Source of the DNA: Phoronis australis
Taxonomy: Eukaryota > Phoronida > Phoronidae
DNA length: 64,000 nt
Assembly (NCBI GenBank): GCA_002633005.1
Contig: NMRA01000239.1
Coordinates: 124,001 to 188,000 of the forward strand
Direction of reading: 5' to 3'
Part shown: piece by piece, positions 12,001 to 27,000 of the stretch
Layout of the letters: each line of letters begins with the position of its first letter
Position numbering within the stretch: position 1 is the first letter of the stretch
Translations under genes and position numbers: made by a program
The notes under the pieces: generated by a model
Database searches by the model: none
Told to the model about the DNA's origin: nothing
What the model saw: only the letters and a program-made list of their open reading frames with translations

Positions 12001-15000
12001 TTATAAACCAAAGCAATCATGTTAACAGGTAAAATACCCTTCGAGGAACCCAACAAATTGAACAGCTATGTAGATGTGTCTGCTATCCATTGATTAAAAA
12101 AATAATTGAGGGGGTCAGATACACGTTGTACCAGATGTGCGCAGACTGGGCATGTGGGCCCATTGCACTGTTCACCTAGAACCATTTAATATATAGTTGA
12201 AACCAAGCTGAGGAGCTGGAAATCTGACTCCAGGGTTTAGCTGTGGGACCCAGTGGGACTCGAACCCGCGACCGCCAGTAAAGAAAGCAGGCACCTATCA
12301 TCTTCTGTTTTAACCACAACTAGTTTTTTGACATTTTTCTCAGTAATGTAGATTGCCAACTGCCATAAGGTTCTGTGCCGGGTTGCATGAAATGGTCCTA
12401 AATAGGAATTCATCTAAAGTCTCTAAATTTTTTATGTATTTGTGGAGTTGTGATAGCACTGATTGTCTCTTCTTATGCTGTTTTCATTTCATAACTAAGT
12501 CAAATTTCTCTGTGATCCAAAGCGAGAGTGAATTCTACATTGAATTCTTAATATTATTGAAAAAATAAGTAGTAATGATCTTTTCATGCAATGGTCCTAA
12601 TTTAAGGACTAAGTCCTCATTTACTTTTAGAATTAAGGGCTCAATTTTTAATTATATTATCAGAAAATGTCATTATAGTTAAACAGGAGCTCAAATAACA
12701 AAAATAAAATGAAAGAAAAAGATAACATCTGTGAGATATGAACGACACAAATATGCAAAAGATTTAGTGAACTTGGTCAAGTCCCTATTCGGGACCATTT
12801 CATGCAACCGGGCACAGTGCCTCTACAATTTTGGCACACATGTAACTGGCACTGGTAATAACTTTAGTTACTTTTACTCTTATTTTCATGCTTTCGCATA
12901 TAAGTTGCAAGCTTTCTCTTGCAAATGTGATTTGTTTTCAACTCTTCTGAAGCACTTAAATTTGAAATTCCCGTTTTTGTTGCATCCTGCTCATGTTGCT
13001 ATGCATAATGAAATGTTATGGTTTTCATTGTGCCTGTCCTAGATGGAACTCTGCCTTTTTTTCAAAGGTTGAAAAATACATTGCGTGACTCTCCTACTTC
13101 TCAAAATGTCAGCAAGCACGTCCAGCTTTGATACTGCCCCCTTTTGTGATTTTCTTGGTGTCGTCATTGCATATTAAATTGCAATAACACAAGTTTGCCT
13201 TAAGTACAGTAATTAATTGCATAATAATTAGGATATGAGATAGTGCATGGTACAGTTGTAGAAGCAAGACAGGTACTCGACACACCAGCTGCATTGTGAG
13301 TAAATACCTTAAAATGAGAGTGGTGCTGTATTATTTCAGGGCGAGCCTTTTCTCAAAGTAGCATTTTTTGTCGTGCTCATCTGGGACACCGAACGCAGGC
13401 ATTTAAACACGACTTATTTCTTTTGGATTCTTATACAAACTTGTGATTCAAGTGTATGTCAAAGTAGAACATGGTCTTATCCACCGCCAAAGGCAAAAGT
13501 GATATAATAATAATAATAATAATTATAATAGTAAGTGTCATTCCATTTGTCGGTGGATGCAGACAGTAATATTTTGTATAAAGCTCCTACATTTCTGTGG
13601 AGATTTCAATCAAACTTACAAAAAATATGCTCTCAAAGTGCCATAGCGCATATCTACACTCATTAGCAATTCAGTCGCATTTTCTTGAATTTTTGTCCGT
13701 TCTTGATTTCCACCTGTCCACATAGGGAAATGCTCGTCTATGTGCAACTCCTACATTTCTCAGGGGTTTAGACCAAACTTTCAAAATAGTACAGGGATAT
13801 TCCTGGATTGCGCCTTTGCGCCATTAGCACATGAAAAAATAAAAAGGCGCAAATACGTTGCAGCAGTGCCCCCCCCCCCGGGCACATCTTTTGAAACGCA
13901 ACAGTCTTCCATAAATGCAAGATTCAAGTCAACTTAGGTAAAATATGGCTCTGTTCTTATTTCGATTGCCCTTGGTATTTCTGTTTCATATATTGCCACT
14001 TTAATTACACTAAGTCTGCTGGGTACGTCTTTTTGAAAAAAGGCTCAATTTTTTATCACCAGGTGCGCCCAAAGGGCACAGGTTCAAACCTGGTCAGGAA
14101 TGTCCCTGCAGTGTGATGATGAAGTGGTGTAGCTCATATACTTTTAGCATTTTTGCAGTTCTACCGTATTTTTCTGAGTTTTGTCCGTTCTTGATTTTCA
14201 TTCAGCCATGTTGAGTAATGCTCTTGTGTGCGGAATTCCTACATTTATCGGGATTTTGGTCAAACTTTTAAAAAGGCCTGTTTTTAGAATGTCGTAATCC
14301 ATATTATCGAATTTTTCGTATTAAACAGTATTTTCCTGAGTTTTGCCCCGTTCTTGATTGTCACTCATGCGTGTGCGGTAGTGCTATTCAGTGCGCATCC
14401 AAACTGTCAAAAAGTTTGCGCATGAAGTGCCATAGTAGTGTTGTATCATTGGCAATTTGGAGTGGGACTGTATTTTCCTGAAAGCGGCCTGCCTTGCATG
14501 TTGGTTTATGCTTAAAGATTCTCCGTACTACTACTGAACCATCGGCGCGGTATATCAATGTCCGTGACTGTGTTTGGAAACTGAAGAGGGGGTTTAACAT
14601 AGATGAGTATACTTCTGTAAAAATTCAATTTGGGACAAAAATAATTGAAAGGCTCAAAATTTTGCCAAATGCTACATGGTAATAGCTCCGCCATGCAAAC
14701 CATACTAAAGGCAAAATATATATTCTTGAAAATTTATTTTTGTTGAGAAATTTGACAAAATAAAATTACATCTGTTCGCCATATTGTGTCCCAAACTGAA
14801 GAATGAGCGGAGTCAGCTCAGCTGACCATAAGAAGAGCTGATCTGTTGTCATTCTTTGTACTAAGGGGCTGACCTACATGTTTGTTGACATCACAAAGAG
14901 GATTGTTTCAGTATTACATAAACTCAAGATTTACCAAATGTGATTGACCTAAGCCAGACATGAGTGAAATATAGTCATGCTGAGTTTCTGTGCAGGCACT

Positions 15001-18000
15001 GGGGGAAATTATGTGACTGAGCACTACTTGATGTCTGTTGCTCTTGGAAATGTACATATGGGCATATATATGGGGGGGGGGCTTCCCTCGACCCATCTTC
15101 ATTTTAGTAGTACTGGGATCAGCCACAGACTTTGTTTCCATTATACACTTCAAAAGTTTATTTTTTTGGAAAGAATCTGTCTTCGTTCTTGCAAGAAACC
15201 ATGTTTATTCGGTTCCATAATTAGATGGGCATGGTGACTTTACGCGAAACTGTTTGAATAACATGTTTTTTCATATGTAGAATATGTATATCCACTTGGT
15301 GCGCCAGAGAGCCATGCTGTGATTGGCTAACAATGCTTTGACCCAGTAACTAAGAAACTGGTGACTGACTTCCCATGCTGTAAACGTTGCTTTTTTCTGT
15401 CGCTTCCGAAGAGAAATTTTTGAAATAGACGTGCATATCACATGATGTAGGGGCAGGTGGAGTAGATAAATATGCTATCTTGCCTTATATGCTAAAACAT
15501 CGCCAATGACTTGGCGCATTTTGAACGCACGTTCCCACAATGTCAGTGTTAAAGTGATTGAGGAAGCACATGTGACTATCCCCAACCACGCCATCCAAAC
15601 TAGAGCATCAGTCAGTTACCACACCCGCCCTCAAACCTCAAAAGGTTTCAAAATTTAGGTCAGTGTGTGATGCAAAGGCCACACTCAATCTTGGGTTGAT
15701 CTGCGTTGCAAGGAATCTGGCTCTTGGCACGGGGAAAGCCGCATTTTCTTGGTAGGATAGGAATTCTTGTGGTCACAGCTGGCGACATCTGCTTAATAAA
15801 AAAATGACGTTTGGTCAATGTTTGGCAGCAAATTTGTTGACTACTAATACTAATTAGAAGTTTTGAATCCAGAAAAGCATGGTAATTAAAAAACAGGGCT
15901 AACTAATTTTGGGCTGGGTGACTTGATTCGCTGGCGCCCTGAAGACAACCGGGCTTTTTAGGCCTAGGTATATCCCAGGTATTACCTCGAAGGATGGCTG
16001 GTATATGTTTACGGGCTGCTGCTGGAAAACAAGGAAAATACGTGAGCTGAAAAGGGGATCCCTTGATGGGCTATAAGGGGGTTATGGAAATCAAGTTAAG
16101 GCCAGTGTTTATAGTGTTTCTTAATTCACATGTGATATAGAATTAAAAGGACCAACTTCACGGATTAAGACTGAAAAAACATCCAAATTTGGCAAACTTC
16201 TTAACATCATATCTCAGAGATAGATGGCAGATTGGATTCATATGAATCTATATGTGATGCACTGTTCTCTAAAATTCTGTTGAGAATTGTTTTTAAAATG
16301 TTCCACTTTCGCATTAGGCGCTATAAAAATTGGACTTCTATGATTTTCATGGAAAAAATCGAAATCGAAAATTACATAAAACGAAAACAAAATGATAATT
16401 TTGAAAACTGTAATTGGGTTTTTGAGATTTCGTCTTGAACATTTAAATCAAAGCATATTTGTTTATGTTACTGATACTTTGTTTTGCAATGAATGCGGTA
16501 CCTTAATATTTTCAATATATTTTAGTATAAGCATGATCACAGGACCCAATTTTAAAATGGGAGATTCGTAAAGACAAAAGTTAATTTTTACAAGCTTTCT
16601 AGTTAGAAAACATGTACTGTTACCAAGTGAAATGCTGTAGTTATGCAGCTATTTGGCTAAATACAAAGAGTTGCCAATGAGGTCCTCTGTAACTTACTGT
16701 GTTGTCTATGAGGTCCTCTGTAACTTACTGTGTTGTCGATGAGGTCCTCTGTAACCTTACTGTGCTGTCTAGGATTCTGTTAGTTGTTGTTTTTGTTTAG
16801 TTTGATTTATGTCCTATGTAAGATGAGGGCGCCCTACTCAATTGTAATTCCAGGCCTGATTTGGATGCCCTATCTCAACAGTGTCATGTGGTGGTTCCTA
16901 GATGCGGCCTGAATACATGTGGTAGAAATCATCTCCTTTCTGAAAAACTGTGCATACCACACTTATGCCTATGCATTTCTTAGGCAGGTTTATTACAATA
17001 GTTTATGTGAATATGCACACAGTCAGATCAGGTTGTCAAGCATGCCATGCCATTCAAGAGTCATGCGTGAACATGAACGCTCATTGATTGCCCTTGCTTG
17101 TCCCCTAGGCCTGTTCAAAGTAGTTGAAGTTGGTGATGACATGCTTATTGTTTGCTGTGAGTACCTGCACTTACTCATATTGGCATGCTTACCACTTAGC
17201 TGGGTCACCAATTTTGGCTGCTGCTTACCTGGTTTCCCATCTGCTGAACCTGCTTTCAATCTTTAATACACACTAACTTTTCACTGTTTTTCTTGGATAC
17301 GAAGACTCTGCCTTGAATTTGGCTGCTTATAAAGGACCTGTCTTTTGTTATTTGGTGCTTGAATATTACTTTAGTAGTTGCTGGTTATTTTAGTTGATAT
17401 TGATCTGTACACCGTAATGGACCAACAGATGTTTTATACCACACTGAGTATTTGATTATTAGATAAATGTGGTTAGGTTCTGAGAATGCGGACGTTTCTC
17501 AAAGCATTACTGTAGTCAGATCCTGGCCTCACTGTGAATGAACTACAGACCTTTCCATATATCAATACTGCCACTATCGAATAAGTACCAGCAAGCCACC
17601 CAAGTTATCGGTCTTCTCAGACTAGTGGTTGTTCCGGTGAAATTTTTCTAGGTGGTCTTTTATTTGCTTAATGACACAAGACTGCTGGCACATACTTAGA
17701 CCTGTCTAGTGCTACCTGATTATTCGACAGCTATCAAACCACAGCCTGTTTCTTCAGCTTGTTAAGTGTTGCATGCCTTCTGTTAAGACTCATGTTCTCT
17801 GTGTCTTCTGTTTTCACTGTTACTTCACGTACTTCATGTCTTCAGATGAGGAAGAAGAAGACCTGGACAGTTTCGAGCGTCCAGACAAGAAGGAGCTACA
17901 GAACACACTGAAGACGCTCAACTCAAAGCTTGGGGACTTGAATATCTGCAATGACCTGATCTCCAAACACGGCTCTGCCCTGCAGAGGGCGCTTGGGGAA

Positions 18001-21000
18001 GTGGAACAGATTGACGCAGGCGAGGATGTGTCTCAGAAGATCAAGACAGTGCACGAGCGAGCTACGCTTCTTCGCATCACCACAAACGCAATGATTAAGG
18101 TACAACACTACTCACGCGCACAGTCTGTTCGGTCGCATGTATATTTTGGTGTCTAGTTTGGAGAATAATAGTCTGATGCTAGTGTGGATTTTGTTATGGA
18201 GTGCTTTCTGACTCAAGTATGTGATAAGCAGATAACAGCCTTGGTAACCCTAGAAAAGCCCAGTGCGTTTAATGCAGCGTTCTTTTCCGCTGCGCTTTTA
18301 TTCCGTGGGAAATGTTTTTAGGGTGCATTACTCTTTCGCTGCTAATTATATATGAGAAGTAAACTGTGCTCGCAGGGATTTGAAAACACTGTATGAAAAT
18401 CGGGGCCATTGTCAGTCATTGGTCAGTTGCCATGACGTGAGGTGCTAGTGTAATGCTATGCTACTTACTACGAATAGTGTTGAAGATTTGCTGCAAGAGA
18501 AGTACTAGGAGGTGACTACGTTCAAAATTACAGCTGATAATCCAAGTTCAGTTCCAGTTCCAAAAAGCCATATAAGTGTTGCAGGTATTCATAAAAACGT
18601 TCATCGTAGTGCACTTGGATGTGTGACAGCTCTCTTAAATTACGTCCGATTTGTTAGCTCTTCTCTATAAAATTTAGTCCACAGGATGTCTTGTAGTCAC
18701 TGCCTAGACTAGTTATCCTCAATCAAATAATAACAGAATTCGATAACAATTCACCATTTTGCAAAATTGCTCCAGTGATGGATTTGGTGCGGAGTGGTGG
18801 CTAAAAAGGAAACGCAGCCATTTTTTTATGATACATTTAGTAAACCTGAAGATCCCTGGGTATCTTGAAAATGCATCTTTGAGTGTTACCCTGGTGTGTG
18901 TGTGTGCACTATCCATGGTATGGTGGAAAATGACATTAGTTACTCGGCAAAAGGCCTGCGAATCACCTTGGTTCAGCATTTGAATATGGAAGAAACATAA
19001 TATCCTGCTCGCTGTTAAATACAGTCTGGGCGTGTCTTTCGCATTTGCTCAGTGAAAGTGAATGTAGAACGGGTCTTTGCTTGGACGCAGGGCTTTGTCT
19101 AGCGAGTGTCCAAGGCATCCAGTTGGATGGCCAGTGTCGGATTTCGATGCCTTTTGGAGGACACCCAGACTCGATTTTGGATGCTGAGTTTCATATCAGT
19201 TTCTATTTTTGGACTCCCAGTTTATTTTTGTCAATCAGAGATGGCGTCTCTGAGTGAATGGCGAGAGTGCTGAGCCAACAATTTTCATGTTAAGCAATGG
19301 CCAAGCGGCATGAAAAGACTAATCACAGCTGGATTTGTGAGGCCCACTTGCTCCTGGATTATCCTATTGACAATCATTTGTCAATGTCATAGATTTATCA
19401 CATAACCCTTTATGTGGGTGCAGGGGTTTATACAGGGGCTGTCTTCAGGATTTTTTCTTTGGTCTGGTTCGACGAGACGGAGTGAATTTAAAAAGACGGG
19501 AAAAAGTTTAGAAAGTTATTTGAAGTGACGGCCATTTTCTTAATATTGTTGGTTGGTCGGTCGTCGCTCAAATAGATCAACCGTCAGTCATTTCAGAAAT
19601 AAGAAATTTACTGCTCGAAAAGTGTTTTCTTAGCGCAGTTTTCAGTATTCTTTTCGCCATGTGACGCTGGTTGGACAAGGGCAGCAAATCTTTGAATGGA
19701 AATGCTTTCAACGACTCTGATTGATTGTTTCTTAGATGAACATTATTGTTTTACTTTGGTGCATTTCTCATTATTATCGGCCAATCGAAATTAAGCTCGT
19801 CTCATTACCAGCGGATTTTTTCTGCATACATCCAACATTGGCATTTTTATAATTCACTCCAAACTTGAGATGGTTCTCAACGGGAAGAATGGGTTAGGGA
19901 CAATCCTAAAAATATTGAGAAATGGCATGGTTGCAAACGTTTGGCAATATAGTTGATATCTTTTTGGAAAAAATGACTTCAACAGGCCTTACTGTCCCGT
20001 CTAAGTAAATGGAAACTGTTTACTGGACCTAATTACATATTCAAGATGTTGGACAAAACCGTAGACCCGCATGTTGTGCAGTTTCTACAAAAATATGGGT
20101 TGTGTTGAGTTTTAGCGTTGGATGTACGAACTTCAGAAAGTCGGATAGTAGACGTTGCGAATGTGTTGACCATAAGAATGTTGCGTAAGACATGAGACTT
20201 GAGTGCCATCTTCAAAAGTTGATACGGATCACCTGACACAGAACGAGTTGTTCCAGTGTGTAAACGGGGCTGACACGGAGCAAATTGAAACCGCGGTGAC
20301 AAATTTTGCCACCCGTTTGTGAGGTAGAGCAATTTACGCCCGAACATCTTGCACCGTATCAATTATATGTCTCAACGCGAAACTGGGGCAAGGCGGAAAG
20401 GATCATCTGTACTGCGTTTGCCTAATGACCTATGTACGGGTTCTTTGTCTCTGCAACTCGTCATTTGTAAACCTGCGCATGTGTGATGTCACCCAGTCTC
20501 TCCAGCTTGCAATTTCCGTCTTGCCACAGTTAGTGAGTTGTGGGTGCAAACGGCTGGTAGACACGGGTCAATTTGCTCCATGTCAGTTGCGTCGGGCCAA
20601 AAGTTTATGTCTAAAAGGGACTTAAGAGGAAATATAGGTTTGACTGTTCAGACCCTGTATGATTGAAGTGTGACTCCTTTGCCAAGACACCTCACTGGGA
20701 CAGTCTACTTCGTGGGAAGGCAGGACATCATTGCTGTAAAGTTTACCTCTATTTAGATATTTTAATCAACATTGACACCATTAGCATGAACGTTGCAATG
20801 TTTTGTGAACAAAATGTTTCCGCATACAGTTTCAAACACATCTGTATAATGAGTAAACCAAGGGTTTATATTTTGCCAATGAAAGTTTTGTTATAACTTC
20901 ACAGTACTATGCTATTAGATGGGTAGACACACTACTTTGTGGTGCAGCGGTACCGGTGGAGCGCCAGCGCTGGCAAAAACAAGGCGTGTTCAGTTAAAAA

Positions 21001-24000
21001 TTTTTTGGTAAATTTGGGCTCCCAGTTTTGGAATCCTGTATAAATCCTTTTTTGGGTGTAATCCATCGTGTTAGTACTGGTCCTCATCAAGTGTTCTTTT
21101 ATTTACAGACATTTCACTCATTATAGTGAACGACACCTTTTGCAATACACAATGTCGGCTGTCTTGCAAAGTTGTGCTTTCCTGACTTTAGTCAATACTG
21201 TAATGAATAAAGTTGGAGCTGTTAGCCGTTACAAGTATTAAACAAAAGCAAGTAGGCAGTGTTTTGAGCCAATTATCAACAAAACTGCAGACTGTAACCC
21301 ACTAAACATATTTTTTTTCTGAAAGGAGATAAATTATGGAATTTAATTTCATACTGTGCCTTCAATTAGGACCATGATTTTCAGTAAAATTTAGAAAAAA
21401 GGTGTTTTGGAAGGTGCATCTAAAGCGAAACAGCAGTATCACTAACATGGCCAGTTTTATTTTCATTTTAAAATATTTTATAACTTTATCTGAATACAGT
21501 GACATACAGGTAGTTTAACTAGATTCTTAATAGTTATTGTGTGCACTTACCTACATGAAAGTTGAAACTAGAATTGACCTAGCTCATACTGCAGTGCTGG
21601 ATGGCTCAGGTTCTGGTAACTTGTAAGCCCTCTGCCTTCACAATCTCTTCTAAACATTCTTAGCTTTTAAATTCCAGTGGTTTTTGTATTTCATAAATCT
21701 GTTTCGTTCACTGTTACAGTATTTGTTATATTTCGTTTAAATATTACACCTTTTATTAGTGCCTTTCACTTCTTTTCTGTACCACAAGGCTTAAATATTT
21801 TGCAATAATTGACCAAACTTTTAAATATTGGTGGGGCGCCACGCGAGGCCTTGAAATTCCTGTTCGCTAAGACAGAAAGATGGATGCCCATTTGAAATTT
21901 GGGGTCACCTTGGACACCCAGTTTCCAAAATTCTGGACCAAGCCTGCTTGGACATCTCCTCTTTAGTGTCATTTATGACTTAAACCAGTTTCCTGTGTTT
22001 AAGTTGAAAGAATAAGATAAACCTAGGCCATGGCTGTGGCTACTGATATACTAACGCAGAGTGGCCAAGGTGGTTATAGCAACGAAAGAATATTTAATAA
22101 CATAATTTGGCCATCTAAATACTGCTTGCTTGTTCTATTAACAATTGAGAGGATGAAAAAAGTTGTTAATGTCACTTTGCTTTTGAAAGTTAGTGTTTAA
22201 TATGTGAATTGCAATCTTTTGCATTCTGGGGACTTTTACTTGTCAATAAACTTTGTCTCAAGAAATTGTCCTAAAGATCTACAATTTAACAAATTGTTGT
22301 TAAGGAAATTCATTTTCCTTGAATCAGATGTTGATTTTTTAATCTATGTCTTACCAACTTGACTCCATGTCTAGCGGAGTGTCGATGTATTTGTCAAGTT
22401 AGCTGAACCTTTTAGTCTGGCTGTCATAGTTAGTTGACACAGTTTGAGGTGTGAGTCATCAAAATTATTACAAAATGGGCACAAGGAAACAATTTGTAGG
22501 TGTGTGTTTTTTTTAATTTTAGTTGTTGCCCATGTGGTCAGATAATAAATGAATCCAAGTGCTCATTGTTACAGAACAATGAATATTTGAAAAAATATCA
22601 GATATTAACTCGTGCTGTTATGGAAAGCGACACCTGTTGATGACTTTGATAACACTTAAGTTAATTGCGTTGAAGTCATGACCTCTGCTTTTATTAAATC
22701 CACGTATTTACTGTGAAGTTGCGCTCTTAACTTAGATCCAAGACTGAAGTTAACCATTCATATTGACGGGCACTTTTCAGAACATTGACGGATCCACGTT
22801 GGCAGGCTTATGAACAGCGCAGCGCATCACAGCACAGCCCAGTGCGAATTAAGGACAACATTCATTGTCGTTGTCTTTAGAAGGAATTCTGGTTCATTTT
22901 GTCCAATTGTGTTTGCAGTGTTTGCCCGAGGCTGTATTTTCGTGCCTTTTGACGCAAAAAAGTTAACAAAGATGCACTATGAGATTATTGGTGTTGCTGT
23001 TGACACAAGTTTGAAAAGTTGTAAAAATATCAGACTGTATTTTTTATTGATAAAAGTTCAAGGTATTCCTCCTTTTTCCAATACTCTATGTGTGTCTTTT
23101 CACACTAATGTGTTGTTCATGTTCTGTTTTTGACTTCAAAAACCGTTTCAATCATTTAGAAGATGTGGGTAGGGTTGGGTTGGGGTTAGGGTTTAGGTAG
23201 TTGAGGCTGGGGACTATGGGCTAGGACTAGGGTCCGTGGGGGCCCAGTTTTTGGACGAGTAAGGCTAATTCTGTGTGTGGCATGTGTTTTTGTAATGCTG
23301 AAGTATAATTCATGATATTGCACATTGAATTGCTTGTTCAATGGTGTTTTTCTCATGAATTTGTGAATCACCCTAAATGCTTGTTCTCCAGTGCTGATAT
23401 AAATGTCTCTTTAGGATAAGTCTTCAACAATTCTGGTAAGGATCAGTTTTAATGTGGGTTTTGAGATCCTTTTCATGGGCCAGGATATTAATAATTTCCC
23501 TTGTATAATCTTGTTCTGTATTTTGATTGTCCATGCAGAAGTAATGCGAAATGTTTGTCACTTTTAACACTCAGTATTAATAGATGTATTAAGCCAACTT
23601 TTGTCTCTGGCATTAATATGATAGCAATGTTAACATAGCCTGCACTTAGTTATAGAAGTGTCGGGTGACATAAAAAATTAACCAGTCACCAGAGTGACTG
23701 TCGGCTGTCGCTCCACCCACTCTGTCCCGTGACGCAGTCTTAGAAAAACTTAGACAATAGCAGTAAGTAATTCAGCGTGTCTAAGTGCCCAGGCAAGTTT
23801 GGATAACATTTTTTGTATATAGGTCGTCATTGCAAATTCATGCACGACAACTGGCTAGCAAATTTTGATCCAATTTTGATATTTTTTTTTGTATTTGTGT
23901 TAATATTCTTTTTGACTTAAGATGTTGTTTTGAAGCCACATAGTAGGGTCTTTCGGTCATGAAGCAAAGGCCAAGAATAAAAATTCAGATGCCCTTGAAA

Positions 24001-27000
24001 AAATAATTTAAAAACTTTCTTAGTGTAACAAAGTCGTGAATGATTGTTTAAGCATCAAGGAACTTTCCACGTGTTGCTTTTTGTTCATTCTGTAGAAATT
24101 GTGAGAAGATTCGCAAAAATCAGGGATTCCAAACATGGCCACTTAATTCTTATTGTGAATGAACTAGTTGAAGTGGGTCGAAAATATCTTCATTTCACAA
24201 AGGTTGGTCCAAATTTGAGCTTTCTGATTGATTGCATTGGAAAATTGAAAGATGAAATTCCCAATTAGGAATTGGGAAAAGGTTTCCGCAGCCTCGTGAA
24301 GTGTTGTCACCAGTGAGGTCAAGGTCAATGGTTTTGTAGTATTGCCTATTTTCCCAGGATACTCTATGTACAACTTATACTTACTCGACATATTTGCATT
24401 TTAATGGAAGTGTATGTATAAACAAAATACGTCTTTGGTAATAATCGTCTTCCTTGTATGAAAGCATGCAGCTGCTAGTTTCCATTGACGGTGTTGGCGT
24501 TCCATCACTGGCCATGTAGTAGCCGGCATGCTTGAAAGGCACCCAGGGCATTTTTTCTTGATTTTTCTTGTGTTTTACCAGTTATGGAAGTGGAATAAAT
24601 GATACTCCACATTTAAATAGTAAGATTATTTGGGGTCTGATACACAAACTGTCTGTTGACACCTTGTAATAACTTGGCTTCGAAATCCACCCACGCTCCA
24701 TTTGTCATATACAGAAAAACGTCTTATGAAATTGTTTGCTCGTCATTGACAGACGTTTGGATGCTACTACGAGTGACACCTGGTGACTGGTTAATTCTTT
24801 CGTTGGTGGTGGTTTTTCCTCAAGTTGTTTTTTAATTGCACGAAACAGATGGATGTTAAAATGATAAATTCAAATGTTGAATCAATTGGATTTTTGTAAC
24901 ATTGAAGCCTCATAGAATAGGAGTGATCTACTTTAGATGGAAGGTTACTGTTAGCAATCGCACAGTCTGTATTTGTGTTTTAAAACTGAATTTGTGATCT
25001 GCCACTGACAAGCATTTCATTTGATGTAATATTTGAATGAAATTTCTAGTCGCGTGTTTGGTGCTTAACTTGAACACAACCTTGAAATAACTTGGTCATA
25101 GCGTTATGTAGAATAAGGTTGGTGTTGATCAAGTCTCGAACCTTTTGGGAAATCTCAAGTTTACTTTGACGGGATTTAGGTTTATGGGAAAAGAGGTATT
25201 TGTTCCTGACCTTCATAGGAAGCAACTAAAATATCTTGAACTGTTGAACAGCAGTGTTTTCTAATGGTGCAAACATTTAAGATAAATACTCTATTTTCCA
25301 GTGAAAATGTTTTAGTGCTTGTTTTTGACAGCTGTAATTTATGCCTATGAAAGAATAGCTATGTCAGTGATTTATGTTCAGACTAATTTTATTTACATTA
25401 TTTTGCTTGTCTCGCTAGTGTCTGAGTTACAAAGTGGCGAGTGTAAAATGATGGTTCAAACGTGCGAGGTTAAACTGCATATATTTGTATTTCAGTCCTA
25501 TAGCTTTAGGCATTGTTCTGTTATATGATGTGTATACCATATTGCAGATGTGATTCTCAAAGTTGGGTTGCGTAAGACATCTGTCCACTGGACTAATTTG
25601 ATTGTTGGCCGAGCTCAAACGAATTGTCCTATAGGAGCTTTGTGATGTGTTATAGTGTGACATTGATGGCGGTATTCAGTTTCATTATTAAGCAATCGAG
25701 TGCTTAGACTTACCCTCTGTGCTGCTCGTTTCAGGCCTGTTCTGATTATCATGACCTGGCTCAGAGTCAGGGTCACCGTTGGCAACGTATGTTGCAACAT
25801 GAACACGAACAGAGGCTACGATTGGAAGATATGGTGGAGCAGTTGGCACGGCAACAGAACAATCTGGAGAACGCGGCCAGGAAACTACAGAATACCACCG
25901 GTGCAAAGTCACCCAAGCCGAATAACAGTGAGTGCTCATTACCAGTTTGTGTTAGGAAATGTATTTGTGGAAATGTAGTAAGAACGTTGGAATACTACCA
26001 CCTTGAGTAAGAATTTCAAATGCCATTTGGCGACAAGTTAAGAGATGGCTTCTGTGTAGTCCTTCTAGTGGTATCAATACCCGTGTATGGTTTGTTGGCT
26101 CTGTCTGAAAGACAAACCACACTGAAAATTATAGACTTTCATAGCTTAAGGTCTTTGCAATGTGTTGTACAGTATTACTAATTGTAATTTGTGATTTCTG
26201 CTGGATTTTTGTTCAATTATATTGTAATTCTTGGAGATAATATCTCCATAATTATTTTGTTTTCTGCTGATGTGATCTTTCTAAAACAGTTCTAGATTTT
26301 CAACAATTGAATCGTGACACCTTGATGTTGCCATATCATTTGAATGATTCACATATAAATTATCCGCTTTATACAATGTCATGGGTAAAACTACACTTGA
26401 CGGGTAAATTAACTTAAAAAAATTCTCCTACTGTAAAATTATATTCTGCACGAATAGAATGTTTGATCTATAGCAATGCTGGTACATTTGTGTTTTGAGG
26501 TACTGCATGCATTTATTTGTTACACGGGTTATTTTAGTCTGGGCACTTCTTTCATAGTGAGGTGCTCTCATTCACGGAGATGATGTCAATTTTTTGAGCG
26601 ATTTGACTAGTGTCGTCCTTTGCCCAGCATGTTGATGATACACTGTGGGTGACTGAGTGAGTTAAGTCCTAGCAGCGGCTTAGTTTAAAGGTTTCAGCTG
26701 ATCGGTCATTGTCAGTGTTAGTACTGCTGATCTTGTTGGTATTTAACATTATGGATAAACTGCCGTGACCATGTAAAACATATAGCGTGAGATTTAATGC
26801 AACTGCACATTTACTTGATGACACGCTGGGAAATGGACAGCTTTCAAAGTCGACCATGACAAGTTTTCAGACAAAAGTGTCTTGCTTTTTCAAAGGGAGG
26901 CGATGCAAAGCAAGCATTGGTAAAGAAATGTAAACTTGCTTTTCTGAAAGTGTATAATTGTACTTTCAATTTGTTTTCCAATTCAGCTTTTATGTGCTGT

